Origin: Salinibacillus xinjiangensis
GTDB taxonomy: Bacteria; Bacillota; Bacilli; Bacillales; Alkalibacillaceae
Direction of reading: 5' to 3'
Assembly: GCF_009649735.1 (NCBI RefSeq)
Contig: NZ_WJNH01000005.1
Span: 62,001 to 126,000, forward strand
Length of the DNA: 64,000 nucleotides
In this document: positions 34,850 through 43,618 of the stretch, piece by piece
How the letters are laid out: every line of letters begins with the position of its first letter
How positions within the stretch are numbered: position 1 is the stretch's first letter
The notes under the pieces: generated by a model
The model's input: the letters and a program-made list of their open reading frames with translations, nothing else
Database searches by the model: none
What the model was told of the DNA's origin: nothing
Made by a program: the position numbers and the translations under genes

Positions 34850-36692
34850 TAAATTCCTCTCCTTCAAGTCCCATTCTTGGCACAGTCAATGTCACATCAG
34901 TCCCCTTACCTTCTTTACTATCAATTTGCAAGGAAGCGTTTATCTTATCGGCTGCTTCATTTATATTCAGTATTCCATAATGAGGGTGATTACGTGCTTT
35001 AATCATTGCCTGATATAAAGAAAAACCTACCCCGTTATCTGTTACTTTTAATAAAATATGTTCCGTTTGATAGCTTAACAAAACGTGAATTTTTGTTGCT
35101 CTACTATGTTTAATGCTATTTTGCATAGCTTCTTGAAAGGTTTCATACATTACTTTCTCGACTAAAGAGCTTAATTCCTTCTCTTCACCCCTTATGTCAA
35201 AGGAGACTTCCAAATCATGATCATTTTCAATTGAATTGATTTTTTGCATAATAGCAGAGGATAAAGTAATCCTTGAAGTTGGATTTGGCCTTAAAGCATA
35301 GATGGAATCACGAACCTCTTTTAATATCAAACGCATTTTTTGGATACTATCCTGAAGCAAGATGAACGTTTCTTGCTTATTACTCCTATACTTTCTTTCT
35401 GCTGTTTCTAGTTTCATAATGGCCCCAGCAAGTGTTTGTGCTACCCCATCATGTATTTCACGCGCAATTCGATTACGCTCCTCTACAATGATTAATTGCT
35501 CTTGTTTTTCAATAAGAGATTTTGTCTTAATAGCAACAGCTAACTGATTGGCTAACGTTGCAATAGACTGAATATCATCCTTCATAAAACTTTTCGTCCG
35601 ACTTCGACCAACTACAAACATTCCTAGCGTCTCCCCTTCAATAACAAGAGGGGTATAGACAAAAGCTTGTATGTCCGAGTGAAAGCTTTTTGCAGCAATA
35701 ACTGAGTTCTTCTTTTTATTCTCATAATAGATTGGTTCTTTAACTTGGTCGAACTCCGCAAGCTCACTTTTGGATAAGTAAATATTAGGCTGTATATTTC
35801 CGTCCACATATCCTCGCACCCATTCACCATTTTGTTTAATCCAAAGTATACAGGCATCAACATCTAAAAAGGTGCGAAAATTTGTTTTTAATTTATTCAA
35901 CCAGTCCTTGGTTGGGAGCATGTTGTTTAGTTCTGCTGTAATAGAAAACAAAGCTTTTAATCGATTTTTTTCCTTTTTCAAACGTGCTATAACAGAGCTT
36001 AGTAATGAAAGTCCGATTAAGGGTGAAAAGAAAAAGAAAAAAGCAACTACATCAATTTCACCACGATTTTGACTTCCAAGAATGTAAAATGAAATTCCAT
36101 AAATTAGCGAAATAGCAACCACAATGGTTTCCATCACCATTTTATGCTTCCAAACTTCAAAGGTATATTTTTGAGGGCGCAGCAATAATACAATATCAAC
36201 TAAAAGATTATTAACCCCATAATAAATGAGTAAAAGAAATAAGAAATGGGCGATGCCATACCAGGTAGGAGAATCAAAAGTGGACTCCAAAATAGGAGCT
36301 ATCCACTCTGTACCTTTCACCGCAATGTAAAAACTAATCGAAAGTTGGGCAGGGTTAAACCAAACAATACGAAAAGGATGCCGACGTAGAGCGTAAGTAC
36401 AGAAAATAATAATGGCGAAAATAACCAAGGTATAGGATAATCCATAGAGTAAATACAGCACATATGTAACTGGAAAGCTAATGGAAGAATGTCCTCTCCA
36501 TACTGGAATTGGATAATATAACGCAAGTGCTAAACACACAATCATCAATGATAGAATATAAACATCTTCTATAGGCTGCAGTTGTAAGAAGCAATATGTT
36601 ACAAGTATCCAACCTAATATTGATAAAAGGGTCATATATATTTTGGAGCTACTTTCTCTTTGGAAATAATTTGATTTTACATTTTTTTCCAT
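34824..36692 (-). CDS. Membrane sensor histidine kinase with GAF domain (HisKA_3)
   Basis: 622 aa. About seven TM helices in residues 20-235, a GAF domain (about 255-395) then the HisKA_3 dimerisation domain with phospho-accepting H414 (IAREIHDGVAQTLAG) and a HATPase_c domain (MYETFQEAMQNSIKHSRA; VTDNGVGFS; GKGTDVTLTVP). Partner of the downstream response regulator. No sensor domain with a recognised ligand is visible; the membrane part may sense envelope state. Confidence 0.92.
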   Translation of the reverse strand: MEKNVKSNYFQRESSSKIYMTLLSILGWILVTYCFLQLQPIEDVYILSLMIVCLALALYYPIPVWRGHSSISFPVTYVLYLLYGLSYTLVIFAIIIFCTYALRRHPFRIVWFNPAQLSISFYIAVKGTEWIAPILESTFDSPTWYGIAHFLFLLLIYYGVNNLLVDIVLLLRPQKYTFEVWKHKMVMETIVVAISLIYGISFYILGSQNRGEIDVVAFFFFFSPLIGLSLLSSVIARLKKEKNRLKALFSITAELNNMLPTKDWLNKLKTNFRTFLDVDACILWIKQNGEWVRGYVDGNIQPNIYLSKSELAEFDQVKEPIYYENKKKNSVIAAKSFHSDIQAFVYTPLVIEGETLGMFVVGRSRTKSFMKDDIQSIATLANQLAVAIKTKSLIEKQEQLIIVEERNRIAREIHDGVAQTLAGAIMKLETAERKYRSNKQETFILLQDSIQKMRLILKEVRDSIYALRPNPTSRITLSSAIMQKINSIENDHDLEVSFDIRGEEKELSSLVEKVMYETFQEAMQNSIKHSRATKIHVLLSYQTEHILLKVTDNGVGFSLYQAMIKARNHPHYGILNINEAADKINASLQIDSKEGKGTDVTLTVPRMGLEGEEFNDQSVIGG

Positions 36693-36800
36693 GGCAGGAT
36701 CACCCCCAATAAAAGAATATTCCGTTAACTATTTTATCTAAATATCACTAATAACACTAGAAGAACCTCGTTAACTAAAGCCTTCCTTTACAGTCTTTTA

Positions 36801-36845
36801 TAAAAAAATGGACTGGTCGAATGATGAAATCACTGACCAATCCAT
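36801..36845. terminator. Terminator downstream of the YbaK-family gene
   Basis: ATGGATTGGTC and GACCAGTCCAT pair across a long loop and are followed on the minus strand by TTTTTTTATA. Confidence 0.75.
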
Positions 36846-36933
36846 GACTAGCTAGCTCCATCAAGGAGGCTAACGTTGTATCATTATGACAAAAATTAAT
36901 CTTCTTTCCAATTCACTAAAAGATATATTTGTT

Positions 36934-36951
36934 ATAGTACTTTAGTTTTAT
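36934..36951. promoter_or_regulatory. 18-bp motif shared with the protease 2 upstream region
   Basis: ATAGTACTTTAGTTTTAT matches 16 of 18 bases of the minus-strand sequence at 34166-34183 (ATACTACTTTAGTTGTAT). It lies just after the YbaK-family stop, 242 bp upstream of the kinase. Confidence 0.35.
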
Positions 36952-36959
36952 GTCGTTTT

Positions 36960-37478
36960 CTAATGACTTTCTTGTTGAAGAGCAACCTTTTCATCAAGGT
37001 TTTCATCTTGCCACCCTTTACATACATCCACCCAGTCTGTTGCAAATGAATACTTAAATAACTCCTCTTTTGTTAACTCAATGGCAGAATTGGTACTGCC
37101 ACAGGCTGGAAAAAGAGTGTCAAATCTTTTCATAGATTCATCCAAATAAACATTAAGATCATTTTTCAATCCAAATGGACAAACGCCACCTACTGCATGC
37201 CCTGTTTGCTCCAACACTTCATCAGGGCTCAGCATACGTGCTTTTAACCCAAAGGATTTGCGAAATTTTTTATTATCGATTTTTGCATCGCCGGCAGCTA
37301 CCACTAAAATGGCTTGCTCCTCTTTTCCTCTGAAGGATAACGTTTTAGCAATTCGAGCGGGTTCAACTCCAATCGTTTCTGCAGCCTGCTCTACTGTCGC
37401 ACTGGATGTTTCAAACTCCATCACATCTTGTTCTTTGTTCCATTGTTTGAAATGAGCTTTTACGCTTTCTAAAGACAT
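36960..37478 (-). CDS. YbaK/EbsC-family aminoacyl-tRNA deacylase
   Basis: 172 aa. Fold of the ProX/YbaK trans-editing enzymes that hydrolyse mischarged tRNA. Characteristic parts: ARIAKTLSFRGKEEQAILVV, KARMLSPDEVLEQTGHAVGGVCPFGL (substrate pocket) and the PACGSTNSAIELTKEEL end. Start taken at ATG 37478, after AGGAAGGG; ATG 37487 abuts that site. Which tRNA it edits cannot be told from the sequence. Confidence 0.85.
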   Translation of the reverse strand: MSLESVKAHFKQWNKEQDVMEFETSSATVEQAAETIGVEPARIAKTLSFRGKEEQAILVVAAGDAKIDNKKFRKSFGLKARMLSPDEVLEQTGHAVGGVCPFGLKNDLNVYLDESMKRFDTLFPACGSTNSAIELTKEELFKYSFATDWVDVCKGWQDENLDEKVALQQESH

Positions 37479-37559
37479 TTGCTTCATCCCTTCCTGTTAT
37501 TTTTATAGAAAATATTAACATATTTTAGCAGGGAAAAGCGACTGAATGGTTTTGATTTT

Positions 37560-38107
37560 TTACGAAATTGTAACGTTTTTCACATTCATTTTTTTGATTA
37601 ATAAGAATAAAAAATAGCCCACTGAAGCCCCTAATGTATTCAAAATCAAATCATCAAATCAAAAGCTCGTATGGCACTCATAAGTTGTATTAGTTCTACG
37701 ATAAGCGAGGTAAAAAAGCCTATTAGGACTATTTTCCAAAGTTTATGTATCTCAAACCTTAATGGTAACGCTAAACCTAATGGCGCAAACAACAGGATGT
37801 TTCCTACGATATTCCTCAACGGCACCATATAATAAAAATGATTTAACGAACCTATGATACTTTTAAAAGGAACAAGATTCATAGAACGGTATCCTTCAGA
37901 AAAATCGTGATGATAGGTATAAAAGGGAAATGGAAATATGGTCATACCATATATAAAAACAATGGACAGGAAAAACAGCCCCTTAATTCCTTCTATCTTT
38001 AACGAAAATTTCTTCGTTACTATGTACGCAATCCCTCGATATATAAACCAGGGGAGCCCAAACAATATGAGTAGTTCCCCAATTCCAATACCAACCATCC
38101 TAATCAT
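37560..38107 (-). pseudogene. VanZ-like membrane protein gene with a single-base frameshift near its 3' end
   Basis: The open frame (37646-38107) encodes 153 aa with a VanZ-like N-terminus, several TM helices, FPFKSIIGSLNHF-like and PLRNIVGNILLFAPLGLALP, then ELIQLMSAIRAFDLMI and a stop. VanZ proteins continue AIRxFDxDDLILNTLG. Restoring one base after FD (around 37657-37661) gives DDLILNTLGASVGYFLFLLI and runs to a stop at 37560 (about 182 codons total). So the gene is frameshifted, either really or by an assembly error in AT-rich sequence. Overlaps the downstream... gene order: start overlaps the end of the oxidoreductase gene by eight bases. Confidence 0.8.
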
Positions 38108-39083
38108 TCCTTACTTTTAATATAACTTTTCCAGTGCTTTGTCTACTTTCTACCCATTCTTGCGCTTCTTTTGCTTCTGCTAAGGAAAAACTACGACCAA
38201 CGTTAATTTTTAACTGACCATTTGCTAGATAAGGGATTACTTTTTCTGCTACTGGGCGAATCAAATGTGGACGTTTTTTCCGAGTGGTGCCAAAGCTAAA
38301 TCCTAGCACAGAACGACAGCTAGCATGTAAATCTTTCGTTTGAAAATGGCCTACCTCTCCGCTGGCATTACCAAAATGGACTAACCGACCATATGGAGCA
38401 AGGCACGCTACGCTTTTCTCTGACACCCACCCTGCAATGGAGTCTAAGATAACATTGGCCCCTTCACCATTGGTTAACTCATTGACCTTTTGCGCAAAAT
38501 CCTCATGGTCATGACTAATGACATGATCAGCTCCAGCCTCTAATGCAACTGGAATCTTTACTTCGCTACCTACTGTTCCAATTACCTTACCCGCTCCTAA
38601 AAGCTTAGCTAATTGGATAGCTGTTGTACCAATTCCACCGGCTGCAGCATGAATTAAGACCGTTTCCCCCGATTCTATTCTAGCTACATCGTGTAAGAGC
38701 TGATAGGAAGTAAATGAGACAATGGGACATGCGATTGCCGTCTCAATATCTAGCTGGTCCGGAATACGAAATGTTAGGTTTTGATTGGCTACTGCGTACT
38801 CAGCATAAGACCCTTGTTTCGGAAAAGCAATGACACGCTGTCCTTCCTTTACCGTATCTACGTTTGACCCTACTTTTTCTACTACCCCAGCTACGTCAAT
38901 GCCGGGAATAAATGGTAGATTCCCTTTTCCCTTGTTTCCTTTTCTCGCTTTGATATCGGCAAAATTGACACTAGTCCCTTCTACACTTATGAGCACCTCG
39001 TCTTTTTGTATGGTTGGGACATCGACATCCAGGTATTTTAAAACGTCAGGTCCACCAAATTCTGTTGCCATGATTGCTTTCAT
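38100..39083 (-). CDS. Zinc-independent MDR oxidoreductase (quinone-oxidoreductase type)
   Basis: 327-aa medium-chain dehydrogenase/reductase. N-terminal GroES-like domain (TEFGGPDVLKYLDVDVPT, GIDVAGVVEKVG) and Rossmann domain with VLIHAAAGGIGTTAIQLAKL. No catalytic or structural zinc cysteines, as in QOR enzymes using NADPH. Substrate unknown. RBS AGGAAGGGGGG before ATG. Confidence 0.88.
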   Translation of the reverse strand: MKAIMATEFGGPDVLKYLDVDVPTIQKDEVLISVEGTSVNFADIKARKGNKGKGNLPFIPGIDVAGVVEKVGSNVDTVKEGQRVIAFPKQGSYAEYAVANQNLTFRIPDQLDIETAIACPIVSFTSYQLLHDVARIESGETVLIHAAAGGIGTTAIQLAKLLGAGKVIGTVGSEVKIPVALEAGADHVISHDHEDFAQKVNELTNGEGANVILDSIAGWVSEKSVACLAPYGRLVHFGNASGEVGHFQTKDLHASCRSVLGFSFGTTRKKRPHLIRPVAEKVIPYLANGQLKINVGRSFSLAEAKEAQEWVESRQSTGKVILKVRND

Positions 39084-39167
39084 ATGAATTCCCCCCCTTC
39101 CTTTTATTAACTAAATTTTACCACGAAAGGACGTGTTGAAATAGGGTTAAATTCTTTTAAACAGAGG

Positions 39168-40442
39168 CTACTCCGCATAATGTCCACCCACTAATCCACT
39201 CCGATGAACAGCCGTCCCTGCCTTCGTATACGACACCGCCCTAAGTAAAGACGCACTGCCATATTTATTACGAATGCCATCCATGGTATAGGCTAGGGCT
39301 CGCTTTTTCTCGCGGTCGCCATCGAACAGACTCAGTTGCATATAGTCATCCTCCATCACATTGGATAACGAAATCGAAATTTTTCTTACCGTCTTCTGAT
39401 CATAAAACTGCTGAAATAACTGCATACAAACCTCAAAGATATCTGCGGTTATATTGGTCGGTTCATCCATCGTTTTGGAGCGATAAAATCCTCCTCCCCC
39501 TTCATTTTTACTATAGCTTAATCCGAGGCTGACCGTACGACCCGCTTTGTGGCTTTCACGTGCTCTTCTCGCCACTTCCTCACACATTTCTAAAATGACG
39601 TAACGGACTTCCTCAGGATCCGTATAATCCCGCAATAGAATTTGACTTTTCCCAAAGCTAATTTGTCCCTGTAAAATGGGGGCTCCTAGTTCAGATAAAT
39701 CCACACCATTTGCATGATAATAAAGCTGATTGCCCATAACACCAAAGGCTTTCTCCAGCTTTTCAAGCGGGTAATTAGCTAGCTGTCGGACAGTATGAAT
39801 TCCCATTCGATTTAATCTTCGCTCCATCCGCGAACCAATCCCCCACATCTGACTTAGGGGCGAAACAGGCCAAAGCCTGGATTCAATATCATCGTAGGTC
39901 CATTCGGCAATCCCTTGTTTTTTCGCATCTAAATCTAAGCATAGCTTTGCCATAAGCATATTAGGACCAATCCCTACAGCTGAAGGAATTTGGAAGGTTT
40001 CCAACAGCTCATCTTGAATGCTTTTCGCTAAATGATGAGCATCTCCCCATATATTTTCCGTTCCGGTAATGTCCAAAAAGCTTTCATCCACACTATAGGT
40101 ATGGATCGATTCCTTAGGTACGTAGCGATGAAAAAGCCGGGTGATTTCCACTGATATTTCCAAATACATTTTCATTTGCGCTGTTACAACCACAATCCGA
40201 GGGTCATCCGGAATCTCGAATAGTCGATTTCCTGTCCGAAGACCAAAATCCCGTTTTAGTGCTGGAGAAGCGGCCAAAATGACACTCCCTGGTCGTTCTA
40301 CATTCCCAACAACCGCTAAATGACAGGTTAATGGATCAAGCCCCCGTGCCACAGCCGCACAGCTGGCATAAAAGCTTTTCATATCAATACAAAGAATTTT
40401 TCGTTTTGGAAAAGCATTATAATCAATGGTTGGATTTCCCAT
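39168..40442 (-). CDS. yqjW: Y-family DNA polymerase YqjW (UvrX-like)
   Basis: 424-aa translesion polymerase of the UvrX/YqjW subgroup. Palm motif CIDMKSFYASCAAVARGLDP, catalytic SVDESFLDITG, thumb HhH (MWGIGSRMERRLNRMGIHTV) and little-finger domain. Start ATG 40442 with AGGAGCGG upstream; an upstream ORF extension is unlikely because it crosses the promoter. The promoter holds a LexA box in its spacer, so this is a SOS gene as in B. subtilis. Confidence 0.93.
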   Translation of the reverse strand: MGNPTIDYNAFPKRKILCIDMKSFYASCAAVARGLDPLTCHLAVVGNVERPGSVILAASPALKRDFGLRTGNRLFEIPDDPRIVVVTAQMKMYLEISVEITRLFHRYVPKESIHTYSVDESFLDITGTENIWGDAHHLAKSIQDELLETFQIPSAVGIGPNMLMAKLCLDLDAKKQGIAEWTYDDIESRLWPVSPLSQMWGIGSRMERRLNRMGIHTVRQLANYPLEKLEKAFGVMGNQLYYHANGVDLSELGAPILQGQISFGKSQILLRDYTDPEEVRYVILEMCEEVARRARESHKAGRTVSLGLSYSKNEGGGGFYRSKTMDEPTNITADIFEVCMQLFQQFYDQKTVRKISISLSNVMEDDYMQLSLFDGDREKKRALAYTMDGIRNKYGSASLLRAVSYTKAGTAVHRSGLVGGHYAE

Positions 40443-40472
40443 CACACATCCGCTCCTAGACCTTTTAATTCT

Positions 40473-40501
40473 ATTATGCGAATATATGTTCGATTTATCA
40501 A
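40473..40501 (-). promoter_or_regulatory. Sigma-A promoter of yqjW
   Basis: Minus strand TTGATA, 17-base spacer, CATAAT. The spacer is occupied by the LexA box 40479-40492. Confidence 0.75.
40479..40492. promoter_or_regulatory. LexA (DinR) box in the yqjW promoter
   Basis: CGAATATATGTTCG, i.e. CGAACATATATTCG on the minus strand, matches CGAACNNNNGTTCG at 9 of 10 fixed positions. Binding between -35 and -10 would block transcription. Confidence 0.85.
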
Positions 40502-40616
40502 GTGTATTTTCTTCCAATTCATGAAAGCGCTATTTATTTTGGTTGATGAAATAAACGATTTTATATTATGATGGATAAATAGTAACATTATTTACATTTA
40601 TAATAGGTTGATAGTA

Positions 40617-40664
40617 AGAAAAACTTAGACTTTCGCCATTCGAGTTTGCGCAAGCCAGTTTTTC
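40617..40664. repeat. Dispersed hairpin element, copy 4 (upstream of coaA)
   Basis: AGAAAAACT and AGTTTTTC form the outer stem; CTTTCGC pairs with GCGCAAG inside; the loop side carries CGCCATTCGAG. Contains GACTTTCGCCATT as in copy 2. Confidence 0.6.
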
Positions 40665-40689
40665 AAACAACAAAAAACGAGGTACGAAT

Positions 40690-41628
40690 ATGGAAAATTA
40701 CTCACCCTATATGACGTTTGCCAAAGAGGAATGGGCCAAACTACGATTTAATACACCGATGACGTTAACAGAATCGGAAATCCAAGAGCTACAAGGGGTT
40801 AACGAGGAGCTATCGATGGACGAGGTATCCAATATATATTTACCTTTAACACGATTAATTAATCTCTATATTACGGGGTCCCAGCAGCTGCATTCCATTA
40901 CGGATACGTTTTTTGGAAAAAACACAAATAAAGTTCCGTTTATTATTGGGGTTGCAGGAAGTGTTGCTGTTGGAAAAAGTACTACAGCAAGAATTATAAA
41001 AGCATTGCTCTCTCGGTGGCCAAATCATCCGAAAGTCGAAATTATTACGACAGACGGATATTTATACCCAAATGCAACATTAGAAAAAAAGGGATTGATG
41101 AATCGAAAGGGATTTCCGGAAAGCTACAATACAAGGGCATTAGTGGATTGTCTCATTAAATTAAAATCGGGTGCCAAAGAGGTAAAGGTCCCCGTCTACT
41201 CGCACTTATATTATGATATTATACCGAATTATTACGAGACCATCGAACAGCCTGATATTGTCATTGTAGAGGGCATTAATGTGTTGCAGACACCAAGGCC
41301 TGCCAAAGGAAATCTTCCGAGTGTGTTCGTCTCTGACTTCTTTGACTTATCCATTTATGTAGATGCGAGCGAAAACGACTTGCTCCGCTGGTATGTAAAC
41401 CGCTTTAAAAAGCTGAGGTCGACTGCATTCGCCAATCCTAAGTCTTATTTCAATCGCTACGCCAACTTATCAGATGAGGAAGCGGTCAAAACAGCAACAA
41501 GTATATGGAATAATATTAATAGTGTAAACCTGGAAAGAAACATTGAGCCGACGAAGAATCGAGCAGATATTATTTTACGGAAAGAAGAAGATCATGTAAT
41601 CACGACGATTAAGTTGCGGAAAATTTAG
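40690..41628 (+). CDS. coaA: Pantothenate kinase, type I
   Basis: 312-aa prokaryotic type I kinase, first step of CoA synthesis. Walker A GVAGSVAVGKST at residues 87-98, substrate loop (TTDGYLYPNATLEKKGLMNR), and VPVYSHLYYDI, IVEGINVLQ. B. subtilis uses type I (CoaA/YqjS) and type III enzymes; this is the yqjS position. GAGG five bases before ATG. Confidence 0.95.
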   Translation: MENYSPYMTFAKEEWAKLRFNTPMTLTESEIQELQGVNEELSMDEVSNIYLPLTRLINLYITGSQQLHSITDTFFGKNTNKVPFIIGVAGSVAVGKSTTARIIKALLSRWPNHPKVEIITTDGYLYPNATLEKKGLMNRKGFPESYNTRALVDCLIKLKSGAKEVKVPVYSHLYYDIIPNYYETIEQPDIVIVEGINVLQTPRPAKGNLPSVFVSDFFDLSIYVDASENDLLRWYVNRFKKLRSTAFANPKSYFNRYANLSDEEAVKTATSIWNNINSVNLERNIEPTKNRADIILRKEEDHVITTIKLRKI

Positions 41629-41643
41629 TAACTGGTATGTTAA

Positions 41644-41690
41644 ACACTCCTGAAATCAAGCAATTCTCTAATTTCAGGAGTGTTTATTAT
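41644..41690 (+). terminator. Terminator after coaA
   Basis: ACACTCCTGAAAT and ATTTCAGGAGTGT pair across a 14-base loop, then TTATTATT. Confidence 0.85.
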
Positions 41691-41768
41691 TATGGCCAAG
41701 GATTTCGCCTAAACGTCATATACTCCATTCACCCAAAAAGGCCCCACCACATCCCTGCGGTAGACCAC

Positions 41769-42554
41769 TTACTTTTTCCGAAACTGTTTTTTCAACACAC
41801 TCTCCATCAACCCAGGAAATAGCCTATAAAGACGACTCCCCCACTCCATCCATAAGGGCAGGTTGATTTCTCTCACAGGTTGATACAACTTACTCACCAT
41901 TTTTTGGGCCACATCAGTTGGGTCAAGCATAAACTTATCGACCGATTTGGCATAACCACCACCAGGGTCAGCTGTGTTAAAAAAGTTTGTTTTCACAGGT
42001 CCTAAGTTAACGGCTGTTACAAAAATCCCTTCATTCTCCACTTCCATTCGCAGACCATGAGTAAATCCGAGAACAGCATGCTTTGTCGCGGCATATCCTG
42101 CTGCCTTTGGGGTGGACATTTTGCCCGCTTGAGAAGCGACGTTCATAATGTGTCCTTCACCTTGATGCAACATATGACCAGCAAAAAAGTGGGAAGCTTG
42201 AATCAAAGCATGCACATTCACATGATACATTTGGTCAAATTCCTCAAGCTTCATCTCAGTCACCGGTTTAAACAAACCAAAGCCTGCATTATTCACAAGT
42301 ACATGAATTTGCTCATAATCTTCTACGATTTGTTCCATTGTGATTTTCCACTCGTTCTCCTGACTGACATCACAAACATAGTATGAGGCATCGATAGCAA
42401 AATGTTTTTTTACATTAGAGACGAGCTCCTGTAACTTTTCACGGGATCTTGCGACAAGAATAGGGGTTGCTCCAGCTTGAGAAACCTGGTAAGCCAGCTG
42501 CATACCAATCCCACTCGAAGCTCCCGTAATGACAATATTTTTTCCGCGTATCAT
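41769..42554 (-). CDS. yqjQ: Short-chain dehydrogenase YqjQ
   Basis: 261-aa classical SDR. NAD(P) loop TGASSGIGMQLAYQ, NNAGFG, catalytic Ser region NVASQAGKMSTPK, and YAATK active-site Tyr/Lys. C-terminal region ends with an amphipathic basic tail. Co-transcribed with yqjP, 12 bases between; the pair shares a FadR-like operator, suggesting lipid-linked substrate. Exact substrate unknown. Confidence 0.9.
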   Translation of the reverse strand: MIRGKNIVITGASSGIGMQLAYQVSQAGATPILVARSREKLQELVSNVKKHFAIDASYYVCDVSQENEWKITMEQIVEDYEQIHVLVNNAGFGLFKPVTEMKLEEFDQMYHVNVHALIQASHFFAGHMLHQGEGHIMNVASQAGKMSTPKAAGYAATKHAVLGFTHGLRMEVENEGIFVTAVNLGPVKTNFFNTADPGGGYAKSVDKFMLDPTDVAQKMVSKLYQPVREINLPLWMEWGSRLYRLFPGLMESVLKKQFRKK

Positions 42555-42566
42555 TTAACAAAACTC

Positions 42567-43529
42567 CTATTTGTTAGGTCGATAAACATAATAGTCCTTG
42601 ACTTGTTCGACGGTCACCTTACCAACAGATTCTAAATAGTCTAACTGACCAATCGTCTCGGACATCGTAAGTCCAAACTGGGTTTTATACTGTTTTGGAA
42701 AAAGCCTTTGGCACGTTTCATATGCGGTTAAAGGTCCTTCCGCTAAAAAACGATAGACTTTTTCCGCGCGGGCCTCCTGTTTTTTAATCCGGTCACGAAT
42801 TAAATGATTTACCCTATGAAACAGTTCACCATGGCCAGGATACACCTGATCAATTTCATAATTTAGCAATTTCGTCATCGAATCTCGATATTGTAACAAC
42901 GGTTTAGGGCGAGACTCTCCCTCTTGACTAGGTGGCTCAAGTAAGGGGTTAGATGAGATATGTGCCAATACGTGATCCCCAGCCAACAGACTATGATGAC
43001 CTGAGTGATAAAAAGATAAATGACTCTGTGCATGGCCAGGTGTTTCTAAAACCTGCCAATCCTCATGACCTGGTAGAGCATCCCCTTCCTTTAAAAAATC
43101 AGTTAAGCTGCTTTTTCCTGATAAATATTTTTCTACAATCAACGACTTTAATAACGCACGAAATTGGTCTGGCACCCCACAATCCTCATATAGCTGTTCA
43201 AAAAATTGCTGATACCGATTAAAATAAGCTTGATCATGGGTAAGCCATGGCTGAACGAGTTGATGTCCATAAATATTTTCTACGTGATCAAAGCGATCAA
43301 CCAGGCCGATGTGATCGGGATGATGATGGGTCAAAATCAACTGCTCAATGTCTGTTACCTGATAGCCAATCGCCTTTAGCTGATCTTTTATCCCTTCCCA
43401 AGCCTCAGCCGTATTTACACCAGCATCAATCAAACTTAGGGTATCTCCTTTTAATACATACATATGAACATCCCCAACTGGGTATGGGGTTGGAACTGTC
43501 AATTGAAAAACATTTTCTGTTTTAATCAT
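42567..43529 (-). CDS. yqjP: Metallo-beta-lactamase-fold hydrolase YqjP
   Basis: 320-aa MBL hydrolase with zinc motif THHHPDHIG, further His in LETPGHAQSH, Asp in LLAGDHVLAH and His in VYPGHG. C-terminal extra 90 residues include a winged-helix-like end (LFPKQYKTQFGLTMSETIGQ). Thioesterase or glyoxalase II-like activity possible. Downstream of a FadR-like palindrome, start codon 24 bp away. Confidence 0.88.
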   Translation of the reverse strand: MIKTENVFQLTVPTPYPVGDVHMYVLKGDTLSLIDAGVNTAEAWEGIKDQLKAIGYQVTDIEQLILTHHHPDHIGLVDRFDHVENIYGHQLVQPWLTHDQAYFNRYQQFFEQLYEDCGVPDQFRALLKSLIVEKYLSGKSSLTDFLKEGDALPGHEDWQVLETPGHAQSHLSFYHSGHHSLLAGDHVLAHISSNPLLEPPSQEGESRPKPLLQYRDSMTKLLNYEIDQVYPGHGELFHRVNHLIRDRIKKQEARAEKVYRFLAEGPLTAYETCQRLFPKQYKTQFGLTMSETIGQLDYLESVGKVTVEQVKDYYVYRPNK

Positions 43530-43552
43530 TAGAGCGCGCCTCCAGACAAAAA

Positions 43553-43570
43553 TGAATGAGTATTCATTCT
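43553..43570. promoter_or_regulatory. FadR-like operator upstream of yqjP-yqjQ
   Basis: TGAATGAGTATTCATTCT matches the B. subtilis FadR (YsiA) consensus TGAATGANTANTCATTCA at all but the last fixed position; symmetric GAATGA/TCATTC arms. FadR represses beta-oxidation genes. Confidence 0.75.
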
Positions 43571-43618
43571 CTTATTTTACCTTTTCTTTTCATTTTTGTC
43601 ATTTCATATATTTATTTC

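Noticed and set aside
36693-36960. 21-bp array or hairpin-element copies in the kinase upstream gap
   Set aside because: I searched the 267-base gap by eye and found only the terminator and the 18-bp motif.
40443-40517. N-terminal extension of yqjW upstream of ATG 40442
   Set aside because: It would translate through the -10, the LexA box and the -35 region; homologues start at MGNPTIDYNAF-type positions.
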